Shown here piece by piece: positions 43,501 to 54,672 of a stretch of DNA of 64,000 nt. This DNA is from Neocallimastix lanati (nom. inval.) (Eukaryota; Neocallimastigomycota; Neocallimastigomycetes; Neocallimastigales; Neocallimastigaceae): positions 62,001 through 126,000 of the forward strand of contig JACVTC010000175.1 of the NCBI GenBank assembly GCA_016946835.1, read 5' to 3'. Under the pieces are notes generated by a model. That model was not told where the DNA came from, did no database searches, and worked only from the letters and a program-made list of their open reading frames with translations. Made by a program: the position numbers and the translations under genes. Position 1 is the first letter of the stretch. Each line of letters starts with the position of its first letter.

Positions 43501-44937
43501 GAATCTGGTGTTGATATTAATAAAAAGGATGAACATGGATTAACGCCATTAATGTATGCCTGTGAAAGTAATAAACTAGACAGAGTTGATTATCTAATTA
43601 ATTATAGTGCTGATATCAATTTAACAAATTGTCAAGGCCAGTCTTCACTTATTCTTTCTTGTAAAAATGGAAATTTCGAAATAGTTAAATATTTAGTTGA
43701 GCATGGTGCTGATATTAACCTTTTAGACCATAATAATTGTTCAGCAATAGTATACGCTTATAAAAATTCACATTTTGATATTGTTAAGTATTTAATAGAT
43801 AATAATGTTGATAATATGATATGTAAGGGATATCAAGTCTTTATTATTTCATTAGAGTCCATTAATTCTTTCATTTGTAGTTGCATTATTGAAAATACAA
43901 TTGATATGACTATTTCAAAAAAACACGGAATTATTGTTTTAATGGAGGAATCAAGCGATAACATTAAAATAAAACAATGGATAAAAAACCCAATCATAGA
44001 TGAATTAGAATTGTCAAAAGTTCTACCTATTAAAAAGGATATAATACTTAAAGCATGCTTAAAGAATGATTTTTATTTCAATAAATTTATCAAATATATA
44101 ATTACTCACAATCCTGAGAGTATCGATATAGATATGTTTGATAAGCTTGGACGATCAGCATTATTTGTTGCCTGCGAAAAGGGAAATTTTGATATTATTC
44201 AATTTTTAGTTGAACATGGTGCAAACATTAATATTTGTAATAAAAGTGGAGACTCTTCATTAATGAAAGCATGCAAATATAATAAGGTTAAGATAGTTAA
44301 ATATTTAATTGAAAATAATGCAAATCCAAACTTAATTAATAAACTTAATGAAACCCCTTTAATAATTGCCTATAAGAATAATAATTTTGAAATAGTTAAA
44401 TATCTCATAAATCATGGCGCTGAAATGAATCAAATTAATTTAACCTTAAATTCAATTAACCATCAAAACTGTTATCAACTCTTTACTTATATAATTGATC
44501 ATGGTGCCAATATCAATGTAAACAATAACTATGGAAGTTCATTGTTAATGAAGGCATGTGAGGAAGGACATTTAATGAAAGTTAAATATTTAATTGAAAA
44601 AGGTGCCTATGTCAATCATTATAATAATCTTCATGAAACACCGTTAATGTATGCGTGTGAATATGGCAATTTAGATATTGTCAAATATCTAATAGAACAT
44701 GGAGCAATCATTAATGTTTGTAACAATTTCCAAAGTACACCTTTAATTATAGCATATAACCATCATCATTATAATATAGTAAAATATTTAATTGATCAAG
44801 GAGCGGATATAAATGTAAAAGATATCGATAACAGGACAATTTTCACGAAAGCTACTACCAATAATAATTATCAATTTTTAGAATTTTTATTAAAGAATAA
44901 TGCTAATGTAGGAACATATGATTTTAAACCATTATAG
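37585..44937 (+). CDS. Giant ankyrin-repeat protein
   Basis: One uninterrupted frame of 2,450 residues. After a diverged N-terminal part (about residues 1-530, with scattered HGADIN-type repeats from about 125) the protein is nearly all 33-residue ankyrin repeats, roughly 60 in total, with consensus TALMIACKNNNFEIVKYLI-x-HGADIN. No signal peptide, membrane helix, kinase, SOCS/F-box or other effector domain is seen, so it is probably a binding scaffold; the partner is unknown. A larger unit of about 114 residues (one long repeat with an insert plus two standard ones) is duplicated near residues 1590-1820. It lacks introns, unlike all large neighbours except the second exon of the minus-strand membrane gene. 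Codon use is extremely AT-rich, close to the local background. Start: first ATG after an A run. Family is certain, role is not. Confidence 0.93.
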   Translation: MNIIDTKEKINIHELKNILTKKNKEEVLNNFKVFLNYNKEVLEELINKNFDLLIYAIKNICPISVIEFIICNFEKYKISLNYETKENEVPLFVAFEKAIPKQKNTSKNKSFIFIHYYIRIFHLLEEHGADINFCNGHGENLLIYIYNKNLLDTEIFKILYNKKININYFLERIYMASSEDEESEEISIADSTLNKNNFFKYLNVAIEEYKKRINKYIIILMEIYKNKINLSNKQLIKLHNEYTEEYKIKIPINYLEDLVTRMQYKEINNLLKNNVKIFYSNFSNKKRKTYWDNIKLIRYLKKFSAETNVYKPFYSRKYLYTCFYEEDYETIDFLVKQGVDLDKCEQNNFSLTTLFLDSCKFRRLKAIRYLTEHGANLTEHEANLENNETYKDLANSESGLIYLIYNSYHYTECVTIVKYLLDHGADISDEKDFFYYDAVDCLKRLKEKNMDFFLYLIEYGANVYYELKDNETNYLMCKYLIDYCTYIYPEHLFALLKDYIKNRDFDMFKFLLKKYKNLHLINATYDNHESLLYYAYKNDNHEIVEYLIKNNAEPNINPESGETMLMIACKKKDFEMIKYLIKNGADPNVIINGCENTALINAFPNIEIVKYLVDNGANINIFNIEANPLIIACKNRYFEIVKYLVENGFDVNKPDNHGMTPLMYSCQNGCMGIIDYLIENNAIITINHHLNKYILKMTLELTYLDTLTILENLNKFITNNTKINSNKILIHKCLLGDFKAVRDLIIKGYDVNTADDYGNTPLMEACINGDINIVQYLISNGANVNIFNNFKYTALMFAIENNHIKIVKYLINSNASINNKSSFDITELMIACKNGNFEVVKYLVDHGSQINSVNEHGHTALMIACQKKNTEIIKFLITKNADINIINKSGYSALLYACRYHNLEINKYIIDHGGKINLISKDGTTPLMNACKQNNIELVKYIFESMEHETDINKVNNSKCSALIYSYLNKNEAMAKYLIERNANINQKSISGNSLLLLACKENNIEFLKYLINYGADINIHDNSGINGLMIAYQNKNKEIINFLVDAGININYGYRSKHFILAKACYNNDIEMVNYLLNHGINVNSEYNKFNNNSNNPLAIACINNNIEIVKCLINYGADVNNYFDKYSNETLLMVTCKNKQIDLAKYLIDHGADINKQSKMGNTALMFASENNCIEIVKYLVENNANINKYNKYGVTALIKACMNNNNEILKYLINSGGNIKAQHDKFKKTLLMLACEQENLDMVKYLIKYGSEINSVDDKNRTALMYCCAKGNYDITKYLIDHHADINIISKYGLTALSYACTTDNDKIVKLLLSHNSIINIKGKHGETELTIACQGNNFKIVKYLIDYGIDINATDNSGHTGLMRACEKANYEMVDYLIEKGANVHYCNDFGYQALMLACKNDNIQIIKRLINCRVDINARSKDSVTSLMVACDNNQFNIVKYLISQGADINCYDIRRRTALVKSIIKGYFKITKYLIEHEAILNSYDVFQKAAMTYALKSNNSELINYLIDKNLIVKNHVNYTVDELITACDNNNFKMVKYLVERGANVNVKGYFGRTVLMYACKKANIKMVKFLVDHGADVNMSDVSDETALHILLDTFEPNEHFKIDDEKQNDIFEIVKYLVENGADINSVNYSGQTILMFACKLNNYEIVKYLINKRAFINAIDNKDNTELMYACEKANPKIVKYLIDHGSDINTINIYDITPLHILVEFFELSDKYKINDKKYQDVFEIIKYFIDRGEDPNFMNNSGQTLLMFACRFYNLELIEYLVERGAFVNSVDNDNNTALMYACEYNENDYEIIKYLMENGADPNIGNHSGQTVLMLASEFNNIELVKYLVKHHTQINAVDDDNNTALIIACGYNNYEIAEYLIQQGALTDIINNDSYSALMYACRRNNFRLVKLLVEGFKIEQFNGTESLKIAFENKNIEIIQFLIEHGIDVNILNYTKYQILFSSQLDNDIKIGKFLIESGVDINKKDEHGLTPLMYACESNKLDRVDYLINYSADINLTNCQGQSSLILSCKNGNFEIVKYLVEHGADINLLDHNNCSAIVYAYKNSHFDIVKYLIDNNVDNMICKGYQVFIISLESINSFICSCIIENTIDMTISKKHGIIVLMEESSDNIKIKQWIKNPIIDELELSKVLPIKKDIILKACLKNDFYFNKFIKYIITHNPESIDIDMFDKLGRSALFVACEKGNFDIIQFLVEHGANINICNKSGDSSLMKACKYNKVKIVKYLIENNANPNLINKLNETPLIIAYKNNNFEIVKYLINHGAEMNQINLTLNSINHQNCYQLFTYIIDHGANINVNNNYGSSLLMKACEEGHLMKVKYLIEKGAYVNHYNNLHETPLMYACEYGNLDIVKYLIEHGAIINVCNNFQSTPLIIAYNHHHYNIVKYLIDQGADINVKDIDNRTIFTKATTNNNYQFLEFLLKNNANVGTYDFKPL

Positions 44938-45075
44938 ATTAATAAAAGATTTAACTCTATAGAATAAGAAATTTAACTATCATCCAATATATATATATAT
45001 TTAAAATATGCCCATTCAAATAAAATTTTATATTATGTTATAATAATAAAATTAATGATTTATTAAAGATTTTTT

Positions 45076-45131
<56 letters not shown>

Positions 45132-45170
45132 GAACACCAAATGTAAGAACAAATATTATGATAATTAATG

Positions 45171-45207
<37 letters not shown>

Positions 45208-45353
45208 TGATATTTATATTTAATATATCGAATTTATTTATTTATCTATTTAATAATAATAATAATAATAATATATACATATATATATATATATATATAT
45301 TTTTTTTATTTCAATTGAATTAATTTTAATTTTATACTTTTTATTTTATTTTA

Positions 45354-45391
<38 letters not shown>

Positions 45392-46174
45392 TAAATGTGT
45401 AAAACTCTCAATTTTATAATTTATCATTATTAGAATACAAATACAACAATATTAAGAACATTTATATCAAATGCTGTATAATTATAAGAAAATTATGATT
45501 AAACAGAATTAAAAAAAAAAAAAAAATTAAAAATGAATCATTACATAGGATAAAATTTAATATATAATAAGCCTGTAAATAAATAAATAATAAATAAACA
45601 TATAAAAGTATTTAATTATATGTTTTATAATTTTTCCTACATCCTATTTATTAAAATACAAGAAAAAAAAAATTTTTTTTTTTATTTTACTTTAAAGTTT
45701 AGGATAAAAATTAATAATAAATTTATTTTATTTTATTTTATTTTATTTTTTATTTTTTTATTTTTACTATGTTATTCAAAATATTATTTTCTTTTTCTTC
45801 TTAAAATAATTATGATTCATATATTGAAATATATGTAATTAATAAGACTCATTTATACATATATTTTTATAATTTTTTTTTTTTAGTTTATGTTATCTAT
45901 TGAATTATATATATAAGAGAATAAAAAAAAAAAAATTATATTGTAAAAGTTCTAAATTTTATAATTATAACTAATATTATTGTTATATTAGTTATTAGTT
46001 AATAATAATAATAATAAAATGAAAAAAGAATTTGAAATATTGTAACTACATATATTTTTTACATTTTATGTTTTTTACATTTTATATTTTTTATTTTTAT
46101 TTTAATTCAATTTTTTTTTTTTTTAATGTTTCTATTTTTATTGTTGCTTTCATTTATTTTTGCTTTTATTTCGT
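44938..46174. other. AT-rich region between convergent genes
   Basis: A T run joined to an A run (about 45079-45132) could form a long T/A hairpin past the ankyrin gene. Another A run at about 45175-45205, an AT array at about 45280-45300 and a T run at 45358-45385 follow. Both flanking genes end here (ankyrin on plus, roadblock on minus). The Phe/Leu-rich frame at 45620-45838 is A/T-run noise. Confidence 0.65.
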
Positions 46175-46401
46175 TTAGCTTAGGTTTGGTGTTTCTTGTG
46201 GATTTTGAATAACTATAAGAATATATTCCTTATCTTTTGTTATTATTAAATATTATAATTATAATTATGAATAATTCAAAAAAAAAAAAAAAAAAAAATA
46301 CATATATATATATTGTAATTATATAATTATATAAAGTTAATGGTTTAATCTTTTTATTATTATTATTATTACTACTACTATAAAATTAATAATTTTATAA
46401 C

Positions 46402-46439
<38 letters not shown>

Positions 46440-47554
46440 GTTAAGGTGGTATTAATTTACCTGGAGCAACCATAATTTCATGCTTTTTAGACCTTATTCT
46501 TAAGAAAGTTAAATCATTCTATTATTATTATTATTATTATTATTATTGTTGTCGTTATTATTTTTATTGTTTTTTATATGAAATTAAATATACATATAAT
46601 ATAATATAATATAATATATAATACAATATAATAATATGAAATAATAATAATAATAAAAAAAAAAAAAACAAATAAATAAAATAATAAATAAATATTATAT
46701 AAATTATTTATTTATAAAAACATTAATAATAATTATAAAAAGAAATAAAGGAGATAGATAGATGATATTAAATACATATTAATATATTAATATAAATATT
46801 ACAAATATATACTTATACATATATAACATATATATAAATGTAAAAAATAATAACAATAATAATTACCTGAGGATCAAGATCTCTTACTACACTTCTTGCT
46901 TTTGAAGCTAACTGAGTGATAAGAGCAGAATATTGAACAGTTAAATTGTTATCTAGAGTAGAACGAATTGGAATACCGTCATTATTTACAATAACAATTC
47001 CTTCAACACCCTTGTGAGATTGTAATCTTTTTATAGTTTCTTCAACTTCAGACTATTAAAGAGAAAAAAGACGTTCCATATGATTAAAAAAAAAAAAAGA
47101 AAAAAATAAATATATATATGAATGAAAATAATATATACAAATAAAAGTTATATATTAAAATAAATATGATATAGGAAAAATAAAAATAGAAATAAAAATA
47201 AAATTAAAAAATTCAAAAGGAAGTGATTTCGATATTGTTATTTTTGTTTGATGAAAGTTGATATATTTTTGATAAGAATACAAGTTTATAAAAAAACAAA
47301 ACATAAAAAAGTAAATAAATCGTTTTTTATATATAGAATAAATATAAGTATTAAAAATATTTATTTATAAATATATATATTTAAATTTATTTATTTAAAA
47401 AAAAAAAGGTCCAGTTTTTATAAATTAGATTTTATATGTTGAAATATATATATATATATATAAATATTATTATAGAATTTATATTCATTTATTTTATTTT
47501 ATTTTGTTTATTATTATTAGTTTATTATTTAAATAAGGAATATTTATTTACCAT
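46175..47554 (-). CDS. Dynein light chain roadblock/LC7
   Basis: Four minus-strand exons join in frame: 47552-47554, 46867-47052, 46461-46518, 46175-46233, giving 101 residues against about 96 in animals. The protein begins [19 protein letters not shown], continues [20 protein letters not shown], then [20 protein letters not shown], and ends [10 protein letters not shown] plus a short tail. This is an almost complete match to the DYNLRB family, which dimerises and binds the dynein intermediate chain, supporting cytoplasmic and, in zoosporic fungi, flagellar transport. The gene is hidden in AT-rich introns and no exon exceeds 186 nt. The first coding exon appears to be only the ATG, followed at once by a GTAAAT donor. 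That first exon is the least certain part; the other three are secure. Confidence 0.9.
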
Positions 47555-48348
47555 ATTGTTTATTTATTTATTAATAAATTGAAATTAAAAATATGTTTTA
47601 GATAAATATATAAAAAAAAAAAAAAAAAAAATAAAAATATATTTTTCGATAAATATATATATATAAAGTATAGAATTATTTTTTATTCTATACTACTTGC
47701 AATAATTTTTTTTTTTTTTTTTTTTTTTTTTTGGAAAAAATTTAAAATACTAATAACAAATATATAAACTTTTTTTTTATTTTAATAATTTATTTTAATA
47801 ATTTTTTTTAATAATTTTTTATATAAAATTAAATTTTTTTTTTCTTCTAAAAATACTATTATAATATTATTATTTTATAATTAACTTTTTTTATAATAAT
47901 AAGAAAAAAAAATTTTTTTTATTTTTTAAAAATAACTTTTTTATAGTTTTTTTATTATAATTTTTTTTTCCCTTACGTATAAAAAAAATTATTAACATTT
48001 TTTTTTAAAAATAATAAAAATAAATGCGAAACATATAATTTTTTTTTTTTTTTTTTACTAAAAGTGTATGTTAAAACTCCAAAAAAAAAAAAAAATAAAT
48101 AAATAAAAAAAAAAGTGTTGATTATGAACTATTTTAATTTTTGTATGAAATTAATATTAAATTGTTAAATATTTTTTATTCTTTAATAAGAAAAAAATTA
48201 CTTTATTTTATTAGATTGTTTAAATTAAACGAATAAAGCTTAATTATTTAAAATGTAAAATAATAAAAATATATATATATTTTTTTTTATTTTTATTATT
48301 TATTTTTTTTTAAACTTATTACAAAATTGTTTATTGTATTTTTATTTC

Positions 48349-48451
<103 letters not shown>

Positions 48452-48930
48452 CAAGACATAACAAAACAAAAAAACAAAACAAAAAAACAAAAAAAAAAAA
48501 CAGAAAAAAAAGAAATTGAAAGTAAAATGGGAAAACTTAAATTATGTTTTAAAATTGATGAGAATGATTAAATAAATTTAAAATATCAAAATATTTATTT
48601 GTTATATTATAATATGATAAATTTTAATAAAACAAATAAATGAAAAACTATATTATATATGTATTGTTGTTATCATTAATAAATTATTATTGCTATTATT
48701 GTAAATTTCTTTTTAGTTAAAAAATTGTCAATAATTTATGAGTTATATATGTATAGTATATATTTTGATTGAATATTATTTTTTTTTTCTTTTGTCCTTT
48801 CGTCCTTATGTTATTATTTTTATTTATTTACTTATTTATTTATATAATTTATTTATTTATATAATTTATTTATTTATTTATTTATAATTTTTTTAATATA
48901 ATTTTATATTATGTATAACTAAACTGTATT

Positions 48931-49041
48931 TATGATAAAATAAATATATATGAGATTTTATGAAATATAGATTGATATAAATTGTGATATTATGATAAAA
49001 TAAATGTAAATAAGATTTTATGAAATATTGATTGATATAAA
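48931..49041 (+). repeat. 60-nt tandem duplication
   Basis: Two copies starting TATGATAAAATAAAT and ending ATTGATATAAAT, with period 60 and few differences, lie in the intergenic region. Recent local duplication. Confidence 0.85.
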
Positions 49042-49239
49042 TATTATTATTATTATTTTCCTTTATTTATTATTACATAGTAGGTGGTGATCATTATTTA
49101 AAAAAAAAAAAAAAATAAAAAATAAAAAACAGAACAAATCAAAAATAAAATAAAAATATTATTTAAAATTGCCATTAAAAATCTACGATATTAAAAAAAT
49201 AAAACAAAAATAATAATAAAAAAATAAAACAAAAATAAT

Positions 49240-49270
<31 letters not shown>

Positions 49271-49463
49271 AAAAATAATAGTATTAGTAAATAATAATAG
49301 TAGTAAATAATAAAATAATAATATTTATAATAATAATTATTTAAAAATTATATTTATATATATTTATGAATTTGAAGATAAGATATAGTCCATTGTTGTG
49401 TTGAGCTTTCTATAATGAGATAGATAGATTTAATTTAAATGAAGTCGATATGTATATTTATAT

Positions 49464-49512
<49 letters not shown>

Positions 49513-49541
49513 AATGTAATAGAATAAATAGGATTAAAATT

Positions 49542-49580
<39 letters not shown>

Positions 49581-49736
49581 CTATTATGTTTCATTTTTTC
49601 ATTTTTATTTATTATTAATTTATTATTATTTATTATTTATTACTATAATAAATAAAGATATTTATTATTTATTTAATATTAAGGTTGTATTGTATCCGTT
49701 GTTAGAGTTAGTAAATAACTAAATGAATTCGTATAA

Positions 49737-50987
49737 CTATGTATAAGATATACGACCAGTATTATTAAATCCTGATCCTATATTATCAACAAAGGCCTTA
49801 TTTTTCTTATGAATTGAAGAATTATTAGAAGCCATTGAACGAATAGATTGTTTTGTCATATTATTTTTTTGACGTTGTTGTATTAATTGACTGGTATAAG
49901 ACATTTCACTAGATGGCCATAAAGGATTATCATTTAGTTTTGAAGAAGAAGAGGATGAATAGTGTTGTGGGATAGAATTATGTTGAGAAGAAGATTGGGA
50001 GTGAGAAGAAGGATAAGGTTGAGAATGACGTGGGTAATAGTCTGGACTAAAGAATTCATCCTCTTCTACTAATTTCGTATTAGAACGAATCCTATTTGAT
50101 AATACTCTTTCATTAAAATTAATATTATTAATATTAATTTTATTATAATTATGATTATTATCAATGAGACTATAACCACTATTACTGTTATTATTATTAT
50201 TACCATTACTAATATTACTATTTATATTATTATTAATATAACTTTCATGATAGGAAGATGGAGTAGTAAAATCATTTAAAAAATTTCTAGATTGATCATA
50301 AGGTAGGGATAAATGATTATTTAAAGTATAACTTGTTGGCTTAGTAGTTAAAGTAGCTTGAGTAGTAACAATCGGTGAAATAACTTCTCTTGGATCGGGT
50401 TGATTAAATGGAATAGCAATGGCAGGAAGTTCAAATGGAGAAAGAGGAGGGATGGTGACCACCGTAACTGGTGGTTTTTGATTATCATAATCATCTAATT
50501 CACGTTCATAGTCTATGTTTCTCATGTAAGAATTAGGTGATAATGAGGAATTACTGCTGTGTAATGAACTTGTATTACAACTTGATAAGGAAGATATAAT
50601 ACTTGATGGTGCACGTTGATGATGAAAATCATGATCATATTGATTTTCATCATAATAGCGTTTTATTTTATCTTGTAATCTTTCATTATCATCATCATCA
50701 TCATCATCATCATTATCAAAAATATTTAAACGATCAATATCATTATTAAAAACTTCTGGAATACTGTAACGATGATTACTTCTTTTTTCATTTTGTTGAC
50801 GATAGATATGAGAACTAGTACGATCTGATTGATCTATATAACGACTCTTCTGTTCATAATCTTTTTGGTTTTGTTCAAAGGAAGAAGATGGAGTGAGAGG
50901 TTGATGTGAATAAGAATAAGCCTTTGAAAGATGGTGATTACTAGAAGTATCATTATCATTATCATTATCATTATCATTATCATTATC

Positions 50988-51020
<33 letters not shown>

Positions 51021-54000
51021 TAATTTATCATGTTCAAAGTATTCTTTTGTTTTATAGTAGTCTGTAATAAATCTTTCCTCTGCTAAAGGTTCACTAAGAT
51101 CACAATCTTCCTGTTGTTGTAAACGACTATTTTTAGAAGTATGAGACGAAACCTTTTTATTTAATTTTGGAGGAGAATTCATTCTTTTTCTATCTACACC
51201 ATACATTTTATAATGGGCTTTAAGAGAAGAATCTGAAGTATTAAGAGAGGAGGATGAAGATGATGATGAAATAGATAAGGAAGAAACAACACTATCTTTT
51301 CCTTCCAATTCACCTTTATATTCTTCCACCTTTTCATAAAATGGCATTTTTTCATAATAAGAATTATTATTTATATAAATAGGTTCCTTAGTAGTAAATT
51401 CTTTTTCTTTTGAATCATAATTGGAAGTTATTGAAGAAGATGAAGAAGCGAGAATATTAAAATTAGTTTCTTTTGGAAGTTCCACCTTTTCTTCTTTTGC
51501 GTATTTATTTACAGTGATACTATTAATATGTTCATTAATAGCTGGATCAAGATGATTACTTAATGGAACATTTGTTTTTAATTGTAAAGATTTCACACTG
51601 TACTGATTTATACTTTTACTCTTATTCTTGTTATATATACTAGAGTCATGAAGAGATGGAGAATCATCAGTCATATCTTTTTCCAGTAATATTTGATTTG
51701 GATACTCCTGATCACTATTCGTATTACCTTTGGAATAAGAAAGTGTTTCAAATATAGAATCACTCATATGTGAATTTGAATTTGTGTTTGAGTTTGTATT
51801 GGAGTTAGAATTAGAATTTGAACGATGGAACGATTGAGAATGATCATAAGAATCTATATTAGAATGATAAAGTGTTTGTGATAACGATTCATTTTGCATT
51901 TCATTGACTATATCATTAGAAATGTCATTTGGAATATCTCTTGGTAATTTCGTTAAAGATGCAGTTTCAACTGGTTCAGCCATTAAAAGTTGTTGTTGAT
52001 GATGATCCTCTAATGGTGTTAATTGATCAAAAGATTGATAAGTCTCTTTTCTACCTTTATCAGTAAGAGCATTCATAGAGATATAACTATGATTATCTAT
52101 ATTATGATTATCATTATTTGTTCCAAATATTTGATTTAATAAACTATCTCTTTGTGATTTCATTGCCATTTGAGAGGAAGATGGCGAATTTGAATAATGA
52201 GGTAATGGTATATAGTCATCAATAGTAGTCGGCGATTTTTTAGAATTCAAAGAGGCAGTATAAGGAAGAAAACTATTCTTATCATAAAAATGACTGCCAA
52301 ATTGATAAGATTGTGGTCTCTTTTGATTCGATAATTTTTGCAATTTGGGGTATTGTTGCAATGATAATTGTGATTTTGGTTTAGAATATGTGGATAATGA
52401 ATTAGAATTAGTTGCAATATTATTGTTTTGTTTAACCATATTCATAGAAGAATATTCTACCATTGGTTCTGTATTACGTGAAGACTCTACTTCATAAGAA
52501 TAAATAGGTTTCATGGTGTCACTTAATTTTAAAGAATTATTTTTATTTAAGTTGCTGCCACTTCTATTATTTTTAGGGTGATCAATAATTTGACTTTGAT
52601 TCTGGCTGTGACTAATATTTTTATTTTGTGATTCATTGATGGAATCATTATTATTAATATTTTTATTTTCAATTTTATTTTCAATGGTGGATTTTTCAAG
52701 ATTTTGACTTGGACTATCTGAAAAAGAGGAATTCATTATGTGTGAACTATCATGAACTGATCTAATACTATTCTTTGTGACATTTTCACTACATGTTGGA
52801 TCATTATTCATATTATTGCCAACTCTATATTTAATATCATCCTTGATATTATTAATACTATTATTAAGGTTATTATTTAATTTACTATTAATGCTATTAC
52901 TATTGCTATTATTATTTAAGGTTTCATCTAATTTTGAAGATGAATTTATTTTTGAATAATAGGATGTTTGGTTGATTGTTTTGGTATTACAATTTTCATT
53001 TGTAATATTTTCATTAGTGTTATTTTTACTTTTAACAGGTGAGTCCTTTACTGTACTTTTATCCTTAGTATTAGAGTTATTTTTATTTTTTACAGGGGAA
53101 TCCTTTGCTATATTTGTATCCTTAGTATTAGTGTTATTTTTACTTTTAACAGGCAAAACCTTTACAATATTTGTATCCTTTATATTAATGTTATTTTTAT
53201 TTTCAATAGGGAGTATCTTTACTAAATCTGAATCTTTAGTATTAGTGTTATTTTTACTTTCAATAGGGGATACCTCTACTATATTTGTATCCTTAGGATT
53301 AGTGTTTTTTATATTTTCAATAGGGGATATTTTTACAATATTACTATTACTGTTGTTATTTGCATTTGAATTTGGGGTTGTAAGATTTGACATGTTGGAA
53401 AATCTTTTAGGATTAGGATTCAATTTTAATGAAGGAAAACCATTATTGCCACTGTTACTATTAATATTACTATAGTTAGAATTCGCAGAATATGGAGCTG
53501 GAGTATGATTATTTTGAATATTTGTCATAGCAATGCATTCAGTATTAGTATTGATCGAATCTACCATTCCATTATTTAATAAGGATTGATTTGATAAACT
53601 TGCAATAGAAATGCGTTGATTTTGATAATTTAATATATTTTTTTCTTTTATAGACCTGTTGACATTGGATGATAACTGAATTTGTGATTGAGAACCTGTA
53701 GATCCTACTAAAGTCAATGAATCCACTATACCGGAGTCAAAACCATATTTCTTAAAATCTTCTAATTGCTTACTTAAGCATAAAGATTTAATCTCATTCT
53801 CAAATATTTTTATTAATCCAACATATAATAATAATGATAAAAGATCAAGAATAATACTCGCTGTAAATAACCAAAATGATGAACCTAACAAATCATAATT
53901 AACTCTTATCAAATAGACAGATTCAAATATAATTTTTAATAAAACTTTTATAATTATAAAAGAAATTTTATAAATAATAATAAATTTAGTATAAAGATCA

Positions 54001-54672
54001 TAATAATTTATAATAATAATTAAATTTAAAATTTAATAGAAAGTTCATTTAATAGAAAGTTTAAAAATAAAAATAACGATTAAGAAGAATAAATAAATAT
54101 CTTATATTTATTATTGAAATTAATAAATATTTAATAATTTTTTGCTTATATCATCATTATATCTTACCTAGAATACTAAAAAATATTAATATGACATAAT
54201 AGGTTTTTTTATAAAAACAATTTAACCTTAGTAAAACAAGTAAAAAGATAAAATCAATAATAGTAAATATCATAACAAAAATCATATAAACGATATCTAC
54301 ACCAACGGAAAAAATATTTTTCTTGAGTTGGAAAAAGCTATATTCTGGTTGCCATTTTGGTAATGATAATGAAATAATAAATAATACATATGAAATAACA
54401 CTACAAGCAATAATACTATATAATAAATTTTTACAATTATTAGTTGGCTTTATTATTTGTGAAATATGTTCCTTGAAAAAGTTTGAATCAATATTAACAT
54501 TATCTTGTATTTTATTTAAATCATATCCATTAGGATTAGAATTTGCATTATTTGTATTATTTATTTGAGTGAGTGTCACTGAGCTTCTATTGTTAGAATT
54601 CAGAGGATATGTAGAATCCTGACATCCAGATAAATTTGCTATATCTACTTCTGAAATATTTATTGAACCCAT
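49737..54672 (-). CDS. Four-helix membrane protein with very long Ser/Asn-rich tail
   Basis: Two minus-strand exons, 54168-54672 and 49737-53902, join through a GTAAGA donor and an AG acceptor to give 1,556 residues. I start at the ATG at 54672 (MGSINISEVD), which has a good A-rich context; an in-frame ATG lies ten codons upstream. About 85 polar residues are followed by four hydrophobic helices: SIIACSVISYVLFIISL, VDIVYMIFVMIFTIIDFIFL, YYVILIFFSILVNY (crossing the intron) and FWLFTASIILDLLSLLLYVG. LPKWQ after the first helix faintly recalls claudin/PMP22-like folds. The remaining about 1,330 residues are disordered, Ser/Asn/Asp-rich and probably cytoplasmic. They include six 19-21-residue repeats and an Asn-Asp dipeptide run. 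The PalI/Rim9 and Sur7 groups share a multi-helix head and a long tail, but the N-terminal extension and short first loop differ. No function is assigned. Confidence 0.75.
50951..51016 (-). repeat. Hexanucleotide array coding (Asn-Asp)n
   Basis: About eleven CATTAT units (plus strand) encode alternating Asn-Asp in the tail of the membrane protein. It is an in-frame hexamer microsatellite that can change length without shifting frame. Confidence 0.9.
53019..53345 (-). repeat. Coding minisatellite: six ~20-residue repeats
   Basis: Units of 57-63 nt encode variations of KDTNIVKVSPIESKNNTNT. They begin about 190 residues after the fourth helix-adjacent segment and differ from one another by a few substitutions, so the array is moderately old. 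SP/LP dipeptides in each unit could be phosphorylation sites. Confidence 0.85.

Noticed and set aside
45620-45838. 72-codon Phe/Leu-rich frame
   Set aside because: Produced by TTTTA-type repeats between convergent genes; hydrophobicity reflects base composition, not a membrane protein.
52972-53475. 167-codon Leu/Phe-rich plus-strand frame with repeats
   Set aside because: Antisense shadow of the coding minisatellite in the minus-strand membrane protein.
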